Source: Thermoactinomyces mirandus (lineage in GTDB: Bacteria > Bacillota > Bacilli > Thermoactinomycetales > Thermoactinomycetaceae). From it: 41,887 nt of DNA. A program made the translations under genes and the position numbers. Positions 16,338 through 24,666 of this stretch are shown piece by piece (the stretch's first letter is position 1; each line of letters opens with the position of its first letter). The stretch is taken from assembly GCF_013868055.1 (NCBI RefSeq), contig NZ_JACEOL010000035.1:1-41887 (forward strand). Direction: 5' to 3'. The notes below the pieces were generated by a model. It did not search any database. It was not told the DNA's origin and worked only from the letters and a program-made list of their open reading frames with translations.

Positions 16338-16434
16338 GTACTGAACAGAGTACAGAGCACAAGGTGAAGGCAGGTGCCTTTGGGTTCATCCGAAACTGAA
16401 CCATCAATCGGAAACCGAAAGTGTACCTGCCTTC
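16338..16434 (+). other. Highly structured hairpin element of unknown function
   Basis: A perfect 10-bp stem, GAAGGCAGGT (16366-16375) with ACCTGCCTTC (16425-16434), extends by two further pairs and then by CTTT/AAAG (16378-16381 with 16418-16421). An inner hairpin GGTTCA/TGAACC (16383-16388 with 16397-16402) caps it. A smaller hairpin GTACT/AGTAC (16338-16353) stands just upstream. No T-tract follows. It lies between the mgtE stop and the germination operon in a 355-base gap without other genes. It could be an mRNA stabiliser, a leader RNA, a small RNA or part of a degraded mobile element. Confidence 0.45.
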
Positions 16435-16612
16435 TTCGCGAACATTATTTGTTGAATTTTCGTATATTTCTTCCCCCATCCTCTATATTCCTCTTTATGA
16501 CTGACCTTCCGCTTTCCGCACATAAACGTTTTTTCTTTCCACACAAACCGGCACAAAGAGTGGAACGGGTCCGGACAATCCTGAAAAATCCCCCTGAACA
16601 ATAAACATTTTT

Positions 16613-16643
16613 TGCATGAAATTTTAACTGATCATCCACACTA
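16613..16643 (+). promoter_or_regulatory. Candidate sigma-G promoter of the germination operon
   Basis: TGCATG (16613-16618) and CACACTA (16637-16643), spaced 18 bases, each differ by one base from the sigma-G consensus (TGMATA, CATACTA). Sigma-G drives germinant-receptor operons in the forespore. A start about seven bases on would fall within the SD of the small ORF, which weakens the call. Confidence 0.4.
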
Positions 16644-16659
16644 TAAAAAGGTGATACCG

Positions 16660-16773
16660 ATGTGGAATTTTGTATTGGAACATCTCCCGAATAAAGCTGA
16701 ACTTGTCGGTACATTAGCAGCCTTCGTCGTCCCTTATGGCATGAGTAAGCTGTTTGTCTGGATTCGTTCATGA
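16660..16773 (+). CDS. 37-residue hydrophobic small protein leading the ger operon
   Basis: An ATG with SD AAAAAGGTGAT six bases upstream opens a 37-codon frame that begins MWNFVLEHLP and has one hydrophobic segment (about residues 15-33, ELVGTLAAFVVPYGMSKL) before a short basic end. Its stop lies 17 bases before the gerA-type start, so the two are likely translationally coupled. It may be an unannotated membrane microprotein of the germinant receptor, or a leader peptide that feeds translation into gerA. I do not recognise its family. Confidence 0.55.
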   Translation: MWNFVLEHLPNKAELVGTLAAFVVPYGMSKLFVWIRS

Positions 16774-16790
16774 AAGGGGGTCGGCCAAAC

Positions 16791-18350
16791 ATGATCAAAC
16801 GCCATCTTTATCGCAGGAAAAGGAAATCAAAAAATGAAGAAAAACAGGCTGCCGAAAACGGGATGATCGCCCGTGACCTGCAAACAAACCTGAAATACTT
16901 TAAAAGATTAAAAGAACATCATGCCGATCTGGTCATCCGAAAGTTTAAAATTGGCGGAACTGATAAGAATGCTTGTGTCGTTTATATGAACGAACTGGTG
17001 GATAAACAGGTTATCAACAACCATATTTTAAAAATGCTTATGGTAGACTGGCCTGAAGCTTATTCAACCGAAAACGCAGACTCCATTTCTCCTGCCGCCC
17101 TGTTTGACTTTACCCATGACCATATTCTGGCCGTGAACAATGTCAAAGAAGGCCAAAGCTATTCAGAACTTCTGCTAGCTGTATTAAGAGGATCTACAGT
17201 TTTAATGATCGATGGGATCAATACCGCATTGATACTGGATACCGTCAATAAAAAGAAGAAGGCATTGGGCGGTTCGTTTTCCGAAGTGGTTGTGCGCGGT
17301 TCCAATACCGCTTTTATCGATACGCTGGAAGACAATATGGCTTTGCTCCGCCAGAATCTGGTGAATCCGGATCTGACTTTTTTTGAATTAAACGTGGGAA
17401 GGCGCACCCAATGCCGGGTAATCATTGCCTACTTGAATGGACTGGCTAATCCCCGGCTGGTAGAAGAGGTCAAAAACCGGATCAGAAAAATCGATACCGA
17501 CCAGATCCTGGATTCGGGCTACCTCGAACAATTTATTGAAGACAATCCGCTCTCCCCTTTCCCGCAACTTCAAAATACAGAACGGCCCGACCGCGTGATT
17601 GCCGCGTTAAACGAAGGGCGGGTTGCCATTCTGGTTGACGGAAGCCCGTATGTACTGATTGCTCCGGTCGCCTTCTGGATGTTTCTGCAATCTCCGGAGG
17701 ATTACTATGAACGCTGGATTCCCGGTACGCTCATCCGCTGGCTGCGCTATCTGGCTGCCTTTATTTCACTCTTTCTGCCGTCCATCTATATTGCATTTAC
17801 ATCATTTCACTATGGCTTGATCCCGACCGAGCTGGCCATTTCTATCACAGCCACCCGCGAAGGAGTCCCTTTTCCGGCTTTCATTGAAGCACTGTTTATG
17901 GAGTTTGCGGTTGAAATATTGCGGGAGGCCGGACTTCGTCTTCCAAAGACGGTCGGCCAGACAGTGAGCATTGTCGGCGGGTTGGTCATCGGCGAATCCG
18001 CGGTACGGGCCGGGATCGCCAGCCCGATCATGGTCATTGTGGTTGCGATTACTGCCATTTGTTCATTTGCCATCCCCCAATACAGTGCCGGGATTTCGCT
18101 GAGGTATTTGCGTTTTGCCGTCATGTCATTTGCAGCGCTCATCGGATTATATGGCCTGGTTCTGTTTTTCCTGCTTATGACAATTCACCTGGTTCGTTTG
18201 GAAAGCTTTGGCTATCCTTATCTGGCACCAGCCGCTCCTGTTCGAGTGCAGGATCTGAAGGATCTTCTGTTCCGGGCCCCGTTATTCCGCATGAAGCGAC
18301 GGCCACAACTGTTAAAACCGGAAGATCAGGTTCGACAAAGAGGGACGTGA
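16791..18350 (+). CDS. gerA: Spore germination protein, GerA-type A subunit
   Basis: A 519-residue GerA/GerAA family protein of typical length. The soluble N-terminal half contains IRKFKIGGTDKNACVVYMNELVDK in variant form and LLLAVLRGSTVLMIDG, both family landmarks. The C-terminal half (about 310-490) holds membrane helices, with PTELAISITATREGVPFPAF and VGQTVSIVGGLVIGESAV. GerA, B and C subunits form a nutrient receptor in the spore inner membrane; the A subunit contributes to the receptor ion-release channel. The ATG at 16791 was chosen over one at 16770 because only it has an SD (AAAGGGGG, ten bases away). Which nutrient it senses cannot be read from sequence. Confidence 0.93.
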   Translation: MIKRHLYRRKRKSKNEEKQAAENGMIARDLQTNLKYFKRLKEHHADLVIRKFKIGGTDKNACVVYMNELVDKQVINNHILKMLMVDWPEAYSTENADSISPAALFDFTHDHILAVNNVKEGQSYSELLLAVLRGSTVLMIDGINTALILDTVNKKKKALGGSFSEVVVRGSNTAFIDTLEDNMALLRQNLVNPDLTFFELNVGRRTQCRVIIAYLNGLANPRLVEEVKNRIRKIDTDQILDSGYLEQFIEDNPLSPFPQLQNTERPDRVIAALNEGRVAILVDGSPYVLIAPVAFWMFLQSPEDYYERWIPGTLIRWLRYLAAFISLFLPSIYIAFTSFHYGLIPTELAISITATREGVPFPAFIEALFMEFAVEILREAGLRLPKTVGQTVSIVGGLVIGESAVRAGIASPIMVIVVAITAICSFAIPQYSAGISLRYLRFAVMSFAALIGLYGLVLFFLLMTIHLVRLESFGYPYLAPAAPVRVQDLKDLLFRAPLFRMKRRPQLLKPEDQVRQRGT

Positions 18351-18356
18351 GTTCAA

Positions 18357-19463
18357 TTGATCCAAAGGCAAAAGAGACAACTCACCACAATCCAGACAGC
18401 CTTTTTCACCATATCGATTATTTTGGGAATGGGGGTGTTAACCCTGCCGCGAACCATTACAGAAGGGACACAGACACCCGACGGCTGGATTTCCGTCATT
18501 CTGGCCGGAATCATTTTTCTTGTATGGGGAAGACTTATCATCCTTTTAAACCGGTATTATCCGGATCTCACCTTTTTTCAATACATGCCGCTCATTCTGG
18601 GAAAATGGCTTGGCAACCTGGTCAATCTCATCTTTATCTTGTACATGATCCTTACGGCCAGTTACCAGTTACGGGGATTATCCGCAGTGACATTTCTCTA
18701 TTTGCTTCCAACTACACCAGACATGGTGAAAATACTCATTTTCATCTTTGTTGCCATTTATTTGATAAACGGAGGAATTATTCCTATTGCCCGCATTTGT
18801 GAAATCTTGCTTCCAATTACTTTAATCGTCTTTGCCTTTGTACTGTTGCTCAGTTTCAGAGTATTTGACCCGCAACATATCCGTCCGGTTATGGGTTTGG
18901 GAATCGAACCGGTTTTGAAAGGAACACCGGGAGCGGTTCTCGCCATCACCGGATTTGAAATGATGTTGATTTTAAATGCCTATATGGAACAAAAAAAGCA
19001 GGCCTGGAAAGTCATGGTTGCCAGCATTGCAATTCCGTCGGTTTTTTACATTGTCATCTATGTCGCAACGATCGGGGGATTGGGAATGGACCAGGTCCTG
19101 ACGCTCGCCTTTCCGACCCTTGAATTGCTTCGCTCTTATGAAATAACCGGCATCCTGTTTGAAAGATATGAATCTTTTATGCTGGCTGTCTGGATTATGC
19201 AGATTTTCACCACTTATGTCGGTGTCCATTATTTTGCCAGTCTGGGATTCTCCCAAATGACCGGGAAAAATATCCAATATTTCATCTATGGGCTTGCCCC
19301 GCTTCATTTCCTGATTTCGGCAATCCCGAATAACCTTAATGAGGTCTTTAAGCTGGGAGACATTTATTCCTGCATTGAACTATTTGTCGTTCTCGTTGCC
19401 GTACCTGCAGCTTTAGGGGTCGCCTGGCTTAAAAAGCGCTTGTCTTCATCCTGGAAAAAATAA
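18357..19463 (+). CDS. gerB: Spore germination protein, GerB-type B subunit (APC superfamily)
   Basis: A 368-residue integral membrane protein with about ten helices, of the GerAB/spore germination permease family related to amino-acid transporters. Family signs are the N-terminal LTTIQTAFFTISIILGMGVLTLPR and FEMMLILNAYM near the middle. The B subunit binds the germinant, as shown for B. subtilis GerAB and alanine. The start is TTG six bases after the gerA stop; the nearest SD-like sequence (AGAGGG) is about 12 bases away, so initiation may depend on coupling with gerA. Confidence 0.92.
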   Translation: MIQRQKRQLTTIQTAFFTISIILGMGVLTLPRTITEGTQTPDGWISVILAGIIFLVWGRLIILLNRYYPDLTFFQYMPLILGKWLGNLVNLIFILYMILTASYQLRGLSAVTFLYLLPTTPDMVKILIFIFVAIYLINGGIIPIARICEILLPITLIVFAFVLLLSFRVFDPQHIRPVMGLGIEPVLKGTPGAVLAITGFEMMLILNAYMEQKKQAWKVMVASIAIPSVFYIVIYVATIGGLGMDQVLTLAFPTLELLRSYEITGILFERYESFMLAVWIMQIFTTYVGVHYFASLGFSQMTGKNIQYFIYGLAPLHFLISAIPNNLNEVFKLGDIYSCIELFVVLVAVPAALGVAWLKKRLSSSWKK

Positions 19464-19481
19464 GAACATTGGAGGGAAAGC

Positions 19482-20657
19482 ATGCGATGGTTCCTGAAAC
19501 GGAAACGTAACATTTTCATTATCTACCTGATTTTAAGCCTGGCATTGCTGACAGGTTGCTGGGATAACCGCGACATTGAAGAGGTATCGTTCAATCTTGG
19601 TATAGCCCTGGATCAGGCAGACGGTGACATAAAACTGGAAGGAGAGCCTCCTGTGATTACGGCAACCTTCCAGAATCTGGCCCCAAAGGTAACGATCAGC
19701 GGTCAGGCTGAAATAGATTTTGATAACATTTCCATTACCGGCAATACGATCAGCAAAATTTCCACCGAATTGGCTTTGCTAAATCCGGGGACTATAATTT
19801 CGCAACACCTGAAAACGATTGCCATTTCCGAGAATCTCGCGCGGCACATGAATCTTGAAAACCTGTTAAATGACTTCCAGCGTAATATTAACACCCGCAT
19901 AAGCACCAATATACTGATCGCAAAAGGTAATGCAAAATCGGTGTTCGAGAAAAACCTGGGAGAAAAGGGAAACGCAATTCCCGCTCTTAAAATCCTTCGT
20001 ATCATAGACAATGATGACTTCTCCTTGCGTTTATTAAAACCGGCTACTTTGGCGATCGTAGGAGACCGTCTGGCAAGTGAGCAAAGTTTTCTTCTTCCAC
20101 GCGTTCAAAAAAAAGGAAATGAGATTGTTCTTGAAGATGCAGCGGTGATCAGCGGTAAAACAAAAAAAATGGTCGGCCTTATCAATTCTGAAGAAGTCAA
20201 CGGTTTCAGATGGCTTGTCGGCAAGAAAGGGGGAGGCCGGTTAAACATATTCAACAGGAAAAACAACCTGATCTTTACAATCCAGATTTTTCATATGTCA
20301 AGTGAAATTATTCCTCACGTCCGCGGGAATCAAATTTCCTTCGATGTAAACGTATATGGTGAAGGCACCTTGATTGAAGACTGGATCGAAAATGCGGATG
20401 CTGCCGATAACCGGTTCCTTCAAAAACTTGAAAAAGAAGCTGAACAAAAAATTGTATATCAGATGCGATCCGTTTTATACAAACTGCAGAAACAATTCCG
20501 GGCTGATGTGGTTGGTTTTGGAGAAGCTCTCCGGATCAAGTATCCGCAAACATTTCAAAAGGTTAAACAAAACTGGGATGAAATGTTCGCCGACGTACCG
20601 ATTGAGGTTCATGCGGACTTGAAAATCAGAAACTATGGTGTAAAAATAAAAAAATAA
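19482..20657 (+). CDS. gerC: Spore germination lipoprotein, Ger(x)C family C subunit
   Basis: A 391-residue lipoprotein. The N-terminus is basic, then hydrophobic, and ends in the lipobox ALLTGC with the acylated Cys at residue 26, followed by WDNRDIEEVSF, the standard Ger(x)C start. The rest matches the three-domain GerC architecture, including GKTKKMVGLINSEEVNGFRWLVGK and a helical C-terminal domain. It sits on the outer face of the spore inner membrane and completes the A-B-C receptor. SD TTGGAGGGA precedes the ATG, 18 bases after gerB. No strong terminator was found after it. Confidence 0.94.
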   Translation: MRWFLKRKRNIFIIYLILSLALLTGCWDNRDIEEVSFNLGIALDQADGDIKLEGEPPVITATFQNLAPKVTISGQAEIDFDNISITGNTISKISTELALLNPGTIISQHLKTIAISENLARHMNLENLLNDFQRNINTRISTNILIAKGNAKSVFEKNLGEKGNAIPALKILRIIDNDDFSLRLLKPATLAIVGDRLASEQSFLLPRVQKKGNEIVLEDAAVISGKTKKMVGLINSEEVNGFRWLVGKKGGGRLNIFNRKNNLIFTIQIFHMSSEIIPHVRGNQISFDVNVYGEGTLIEDWIENADAADNRFLQKLEKEAEQKIVYQMRSVLYKLQKQFRADVVGFGEALRIKYPQTFQKVKQNWDEMFADVPIEVHADLKIRNYGVKIKK

Positions 20658-20723
20658 CTGAAAAACCTCTTCCTTCAACGAAGGTATGTTATATTGAGGA
20701 AAAACAGCGTGGGAGGAGAAAAA

Positions 20724-21725
20724 ATGCATGCACAGATCATTCGCCAGTTTGGCTCCGCTGATGTATTTGAACCGGCCGAAACAGAGCGTCCCGCCATTTT
20801 GCCGGGACATGTGTTAATCCGCGTCGCCGCGACCAGTGTGAATCCGATTGACATCAGGATCAGAAACGGGGCCGTTCCCAATGTGACACCGGATCTTCCC
20901 GCCATCTTGCATGGAGATGTTGCCGGGGTGATTGAAGAAGTGGGGGAAGGTGTCGATTCGTTTCAGGCGGGAGACGAAGTGTTTGCCTGTGCGGGCGGCA
21001 TCCGGAACACACATGGCGGGGCACTGGCTGATTACTTGCTTGCTGATGCTTCCCTGGTAGCACCCAAACCCCGTTCCCTTTCTTTTCAGGAAGCGGCAGC
21101 CATCCCGCTCGTAGCCATCACAGCGTGGGAAGCCGTATTTGACCGGGGCCGGGTACAGAAACAGCAAAACGTTCTGATTCATGCCGGAACAGGCGGCGTC
21201 GGCCACATGGCCCTGCAACTGGCAAAAACGGCTGAAGCAAACATATATACCACCGTTTCCGGCAGGCACAAGGCGGAACTTGCCGGACAACTGGGAGCCG
21301 ACCACACGATCAACTACCGGGAAACAGAAGTGGCAGCGTATGTGAAAAAATATACGAACGGTGAAGGATTTGATGTGGTGATCGACACTGTCGGCGGCGC
21401 CAATATCGACCGTTCCTTTCAGGCGGCAAAAATGAACGGAACCGTGGTCACCATTGCCAGCCGATCTGCTCACGATTTGACCCCCATGCACAATAAAGGG
21501 CTGACGTTGCATGTTGTCTTCATGATCATCCCGTTTTTGACCGGCAAAGGGCTTTCCCGATACGGGCAAATTTTGCGGCGTATCAGTCAGTGGGCCGATG
21601 AAGGAAAAATCAAACCCCTGCTTGACGAAAAAACCTATTCATTCAATGAGGTTTCCGAAGCCCATAAACGGTTGGAGTCAGGCCAGGCAATCGGAAAGGT
21701 TGTACTCGTCAATGAATATTTTTAA
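20724..21725 (+). CDS. Zinc-independent quinone oxidoreductase-type MDR protein
   Basis: A 333-residue medium-chain dehydrogenase/reductase. The N-terminal GroES-like domain contains VAATSVNPIDIRIRNG and PAILHGDVAGVIEEVG. The Rossmann domain has the nucleotide motif AGTGGVGHMALQLAK (about 148-162). The cysteine and histidine ligands of zinc alcohol dehydrogenases are absent, placing it in the NADPH:quinone reductase branch. The substrate cannot be predicted. The start is ATG with SD GGGAGGAG; a TTG ten codons earlier is in frame but has no better signal. It stands alone, followed by a strong terminator. Confidence 0.85.
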   Translation: MHAQIIRQFGSADVFEPAETERPAILPGHVLIRVAATSVNPIDIRIRNGAVPNVTPDLPAILHGDVAGVIEEVGEGVDSFQAGDEVFACAGGIRNTHGGALADYLLADASLVAPKPRSLSFQEAAAIPLVAITAWEAVFDRGRVQKQQNVLIHAGTGGVGHMALQLAKTAEANIYTTVSGRHKAELAGQLGADHTINYRETEVAAYVKKYTNGEGFDVVIDTVGGANIDRSFQAAKMNGTVVTIASRSAHDLTPMHNKGLTLHVVFMIIPFLTGKGLSRYGQILRRISQWADEGKIKPLLDEKTYSFNEVSEAHKRLESGQAIGKVVLVNEYF

Positions 21726-21731
21726 GCGTTC

Positions 21732-21764
21732 AAAGGCGCAACCCATGGAAGTTTGCGCCTTTTT
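21732..21764 (+). terminator. Intrinsic terminator of the MDR oxidoreductase gene
   Basis: AAAGGCGCAA (21732-21741) pairs with TTGCGCCTTT (21753-21762) and is followed by a T-rich tail. It also lies eight bases past the stop of the convergent cyclase gene, whose minus-strand transcript would see an A/T tail as well. Confidence 0.85.
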
Positions 21765-21772
21765 CATTCAAA

Positions 21773-22405
21773 TTATGAATCATGGCCGGCAGGCCTTATG
21801 ACAGCCCGCACCGGACTTGCATCTCCGCCTCTGATCGGAAGCGGCAGAGCAATCATCTCATAAATCCCTTCTTCTATTTTGTCCAGTACCGCATTCTCCA
21901 GGAGATGGATTCCCGCTTTTAAAAAGGCGTGATGAACTGGCAATTCCCGGCTGTCTGCTGAATCTGCCGACGGAACATCCAAACCGACCAGCCGGATTTC
22001 CCGCTCTTGAAGAAATGGAGCAATATCTGCATCAAGATAACAAAATTTCCCGGGAAATTGAGACCGATCCACCCAGGAACCGGTTCGGATGAGCAAGCGG
22101 CTTTCCCTGCCCAAATCAAAACGGGATAAATCACCTGCCGTAATTTTTTTCTTTCCCAACAAGTGAATCACCCGTGCCTTTCCGATATAAACATCCAAAT
22201 CCAGTTCATGCACTTTTTGCCCGCTTTCATCAATATGAAACGGAGCATCGATATGGGTTCCGGCATGCGTACTCATATGCAATTCCCCTACATTGGCCGT
22301 TCCGCTTTCCGCTTTTGTCCATGTTCTCCGGTACAAAAAGGGCGCATCTCCCGGCCAGACGGGAATTTGATCGTGCAGAGGCATGGAAATGTCCAACCAG
22401 TTCAT
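21773..22405 (-). CDS. Cyclase-family protein, kynurenine formamidase-like
   Basis: A 210-residue member of the cyclase/KynB family (PF04199-type). The metal-binding motif HAGTHIDAPFH (about residues 48-58) and the N-terminal LDISMPLHDQIPVWPGD are diagnostic, and GLDVPSADS lies further on. Characterised relatives hydrolyse N-formylkynurenine or act on cyclic amides and lactones; no other tryptophan-catabolism gene is nearby, so the substrate is open. The ATG at 22405 was chosen because of AGGAG eleven bases upstream; a TTG at 22432 with GAGGA four bases away is the alternative and would add nine residues. Confidence 0.8.
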   Translation of the reverse strand: MNWLDISMPLHDQIPVWPGDAPFLYRRTWTKAESGTANVGELHMSTHAGTHIDAPFHIDESGQKVHELDLDVYIGKARVIHLLGKKKITAGDLSRFDLGRESRLLIRTGSWVDRSQFPGKFCYLDADIAPFLQEREIRLVGLDVPSADSADSRELPVHHAFLKAGIHLLENAVLDKIEEGIYEMIALPLPIRGGDASPVRAVIRPAGHDS

Positions 22406-22501
22406 TCTGGCAACAACTCCTCGTTCTGTCAATCATTCCTCTCGTCCGAAATATCAGTCATCATGGATAATGGTTTCACAAGACGTTGGTCTGCAAAATA
22501 C

Positions 22502-22993
22502 TTATCCCTTTAACCCGCTGTCCAACAGGGTAATTTTCACCCTGGATAAAGGAAAAAGTTGAATTTGCATCGTTTCACGTTCTTTTAACGCAACCATTTG
22601 CCCGTCATGTGACCAGTTTACCAAATATCCCCGATAATTTTGCCCCTTGTATTCTATTTCCACGAATTCATAAGGTTTTAATAATTGTTTCATTGAAAAC
22701 GCCTCTTTTTTTAACGGGGTCTCCAAGGGAAACTGCAACTGGAACCGGTTTTCAAACACCTGAAAACAACGGGCCAACCCCTGAATTTGATAAAATTCCT
22801 GTGTCAGGCAGGCAACCGGAATCTTGAATTTTTCCTCCGGTTTTAACGTATCGCGCAATCGTTCAGGAACCGGCGCCAGGATTAGCTCGATATGCCCTGA
22901 ACATTCGTGATAATCATAGATCAACTGACCATACAAAAAAGGAACTTCCCGATCCGAAATCGCGACTTTGCGTAACAGATAACTTTCTTTCAT
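22502..22993 (-). CDS. Uncharacterised 163-residue soluble protein
   Basis: I do not recognise a family. The protein has no signal peptide or membrane segment and looks like a mainly beta-strand protein (for example GHIELILAPVP, FVEIEYKGQNYRGYLVNWS). The C-terminal half alternates charged and hydrophobic residues as in small barrel or PilZ-like folds, but no PilZ signature is visible. SD GGAG five bases upstream and normal composition support a real gene. It is divergent from the hypothetical pair starting at 23138. Confidence 0.6.
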   Translation of the reverse strand: MKESYLLRKVAISDREVPFLYGQLIYDYHECSGHIELILAPVPERLRDTLKPEEKFKIPVACLTQEFYQIQGLARCFQVFENRFQLQFPLETPLKKEAFSMKQLLKPYEFVEIEYKGQNYRGYLVNWSHDGQMVALKERETMQIQLFPLSRVKITLLDSGLKG

Positions 22994-23064
22994 AGCGTCT
23001 CCAATTTTCCTCCAATCCTATCCCAATTATAACCGATCTTTTTCCCGCATTTGTTAAGATAAAA

Positions 23065-23094
23065 TTGAATAATCCCAAGATTATCAATTAAAAT
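23065..23094 (+). promoter_or_regulatory. Sigma-A promoter of the 23138-23846 gene pair
   Basis: TTGAAT (23065-23070) and TAAAAT (23089-23094), spacer 18. The spacer contains ATAATC and GATTAT as a short inverted repeat, a possible operator. The start would fall about 35 bases before the first gene. Confidence 0.5.
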
Positions 23095-23137
23095 AATAGG
23101 GAGATTATCCTTCACAGATGGGACGGGACAAAATCGA

Positions 23138-23545
23138 ATGAGCAAACTTTTATTGTTTACGACCTGGGATCACCTGAACGCCTGGCATGTGCATCGTCAG
23201 GCAATTCCGGCATGGACTGAGGAGCATGCCGGTGATTTTGATGTAATGGTTGAATTTGGTCTTGAATTGATTGGCGAAATGACAGATCATGGTATATTTA
23301 TTATACGAAAAAGAAAAAAGAATCAGTCACTCATCTTATATCTTTATACAAAATGGGAGTTGCTTCTGCTCTGGCAATCCGGACATCTTCCCAAACTGGA
23401 TTGCTGGACTCGTGATCATTCTTCCAAAAACGACACATTGGCCGGTTTTTCGCTTGACGAGATTCAAATTCAGCCCTGTGCAGGGATGTTTATTGCACAG
23501 AGAGAAGTAAATCCTTATATCTATCCCAGAGTAAAAGGGGTATAA
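23138..23545 (+). CDS. Uncharacterised 135-residue protein
   Basis: No family is recognised. The protein is soluble, rich in W, H and L, with text such as TTWDHLNAWHVHRQAIPAWT near the start, and it has no signal peptide. It looks like a single small alpha/beta domain. A weak SD (GGGACGGGA) lies upstream. It is followed after one base by the next gene, whose SD overlaps its last codons, so the two form an operon. Confidence 0.55.
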   Translation: MSKLLLFTTWDHLNAWHVHRQAIPAWTEEHAGDFDVMVEFGLELIGEMTDHGIFIIRKRKKNQSLILYLYTKWELLLLWQSGHLPKLDCWTRDHSSKNDTLAGFSLDEIQIQPCAGMFIAQREVNPYIYPRVKGV

Positions 23546-23546
23546 T

Positions 23547-23846
23547 ATGTCAGTCAGACGATTCCGATTCATGATTGAGGAAATCAAGCGGGACATCGAA
23601 GAATGCGAAAGGCAGATTGCCTATCATCTGGATGAGATGCAGCGCGCCTATCACCAGGGGGAAGGGCAAATAGAACGGCATCACCGACAGGAACAGCTGA
23701 AATGGGAACGGAAACTGCGCCACTCCATTCGTGACCTGATTCACACTGAACGAAAACTGGCCAAATCGATCGAGGAAGAGCATATTCACCGGCTTCATGA
23801 AGAACAGGCCCGCCGTGACGGAAAAAGCCGCAATACCTGGTGGTAG
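23547..23846 (+). CDS. Small highly charged coiled-coil protein
   Basis: A 99-residue protein made almost wholly of E, R, K, H and Q in heptad-like spacing (about residues 8-85), predicting one long helix or coiled coil. No enzymatic motif is visible. SD AAAAGGGG lies in the end of the preceding gene, with translational coupling. It may act as a scaffold or as a partner of the 135-residue protein; this is inference from operon position only. Confidence 0.6.
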   Translation: MSVRRFRFMIEEIKRDIEECERQIAYHLDEMQRAYHQGEGQIERHHRQEQLKWERKLRHSIRDLIHTERKLAKSIEEEHIHRLHEEQARRDGKSRNTWW

Positions 23847-23908
23847 CAAAACATTCATGATCTTGTCGCATCGAAAATGAAAACCAAAGAAAGGAAGTCA
23901 GCTGACCC

Positions 23909-24454
23909 ATGAACCTGATGGCAATCCACGGAAGCTCGCGCGAACAGGGAAATACGGAAACACTGACCCAGATCGTACTGAAAGACGTGCCGGCAACCCA
24001 TCTCTATCTGAGGCAGTATGTAATCAACCCCATCACGGACGAGCGACATGATCCGCATGGCTTTACACCTGTGGATGACGATTACGACAAACTGATTGAA
24101 AAAGTGATCCTGCACGACACGATCCTCTTCACCACTCCCTTGTACTGGTATGGAATGAGCGGCTTGATGAAAAACTTCATTGACCGCTGGACACAGAGTT
24201 TGCGCGATCCCCGGTATGATTTCAAGGAAGCCATGCGCGGAAAACAGGCATACGTTATCGTTACGGGCGGTGAGGACGTCCGCCTGAAAGCCCTCCCGCT
24301 GATTCAGCAATTTACATTGATCTTTGAGTTTATGTCGATGGACTTCAACGGATATCTGTTGGGTTATGGTGGCAAACCCGGTGGAATTGTCCGCGATGAA
24401 CAGGCACTGGCGGAAGCAAGACAGCTGAATGACCGGATAAAACAGTCCCTTTGA
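23909..24454 (+). CDS. Flavodoxin-fold NAD(P)H-dependent FMN reductase (YwqN-like)
   Basis: A 181-residue protein. The N-terminal phosphate loop IHGSSREQGNTETL binds FMN, and TTPLYWYGMSGLMKNFIDRW (about residues 72-91) is the hallmark of NADPH-dependent FMN reductase-like and NAD(P)H oxidoreductase proteins. Length and motifs resemble B. subtilis YwqN. It probably transfers electrons from NAD(P)H to a small acceptor such as a quinone or nitro compound. SD AGGAAG is eleven bases upstream of the ATG, rather far. It stands apart from the siderophore operon, with which it converges. Confidence 0.8.
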   Translation: MNLMAIHGSSREQGNTETLTQIVLKDVPATHLYLRQYVINPITDERHDPHGFTPVDDDYDKLIEKVILHDTILFTTPLYWYGMSGLMKNFIDRWTQSLRDPRYDFKEAMRGKQAYVIVTGGEDVRLKALPLIQQFTLIFEFMSMDFNGYLLGYGGKPGGIVRDEQALAEARQLNDRIKQSL

Positions 24455-24519
24455 TCATTTGTTCAAAGGCAGAGGAACTCTGCTAACTGGCGAAAAATGG
24501 TAAATACTGCAAAAAGAGG

Positions 24520-24548
24520 CGCACATATCGGGCAACCTGATATGTGCG
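24520..24548 (-). terminator. Hairpin terminator of the siderophore operon
   Basis: CGCACATATC (24520-24529) pairs perfectly with GATATGTGCG (24539-24548), with inner GG/CC pairs. On the minus strand CCTC and five T residues follow, so it most likely ends the siderophore transcript. The remaining 24455-24666 gap shows no other signal. Confidence 0.6.
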
Positions 24549-24666
24549 TTATTCATCAGACATGATTGGGAGAAACAATATTTGAGAGGTGGCATCGGGT
24601 AACTGTAACTCGTATCCATAAAACCTGTCTTGTACAGGCCAGGAGGCAGCCTTACGGGTATTTGGC

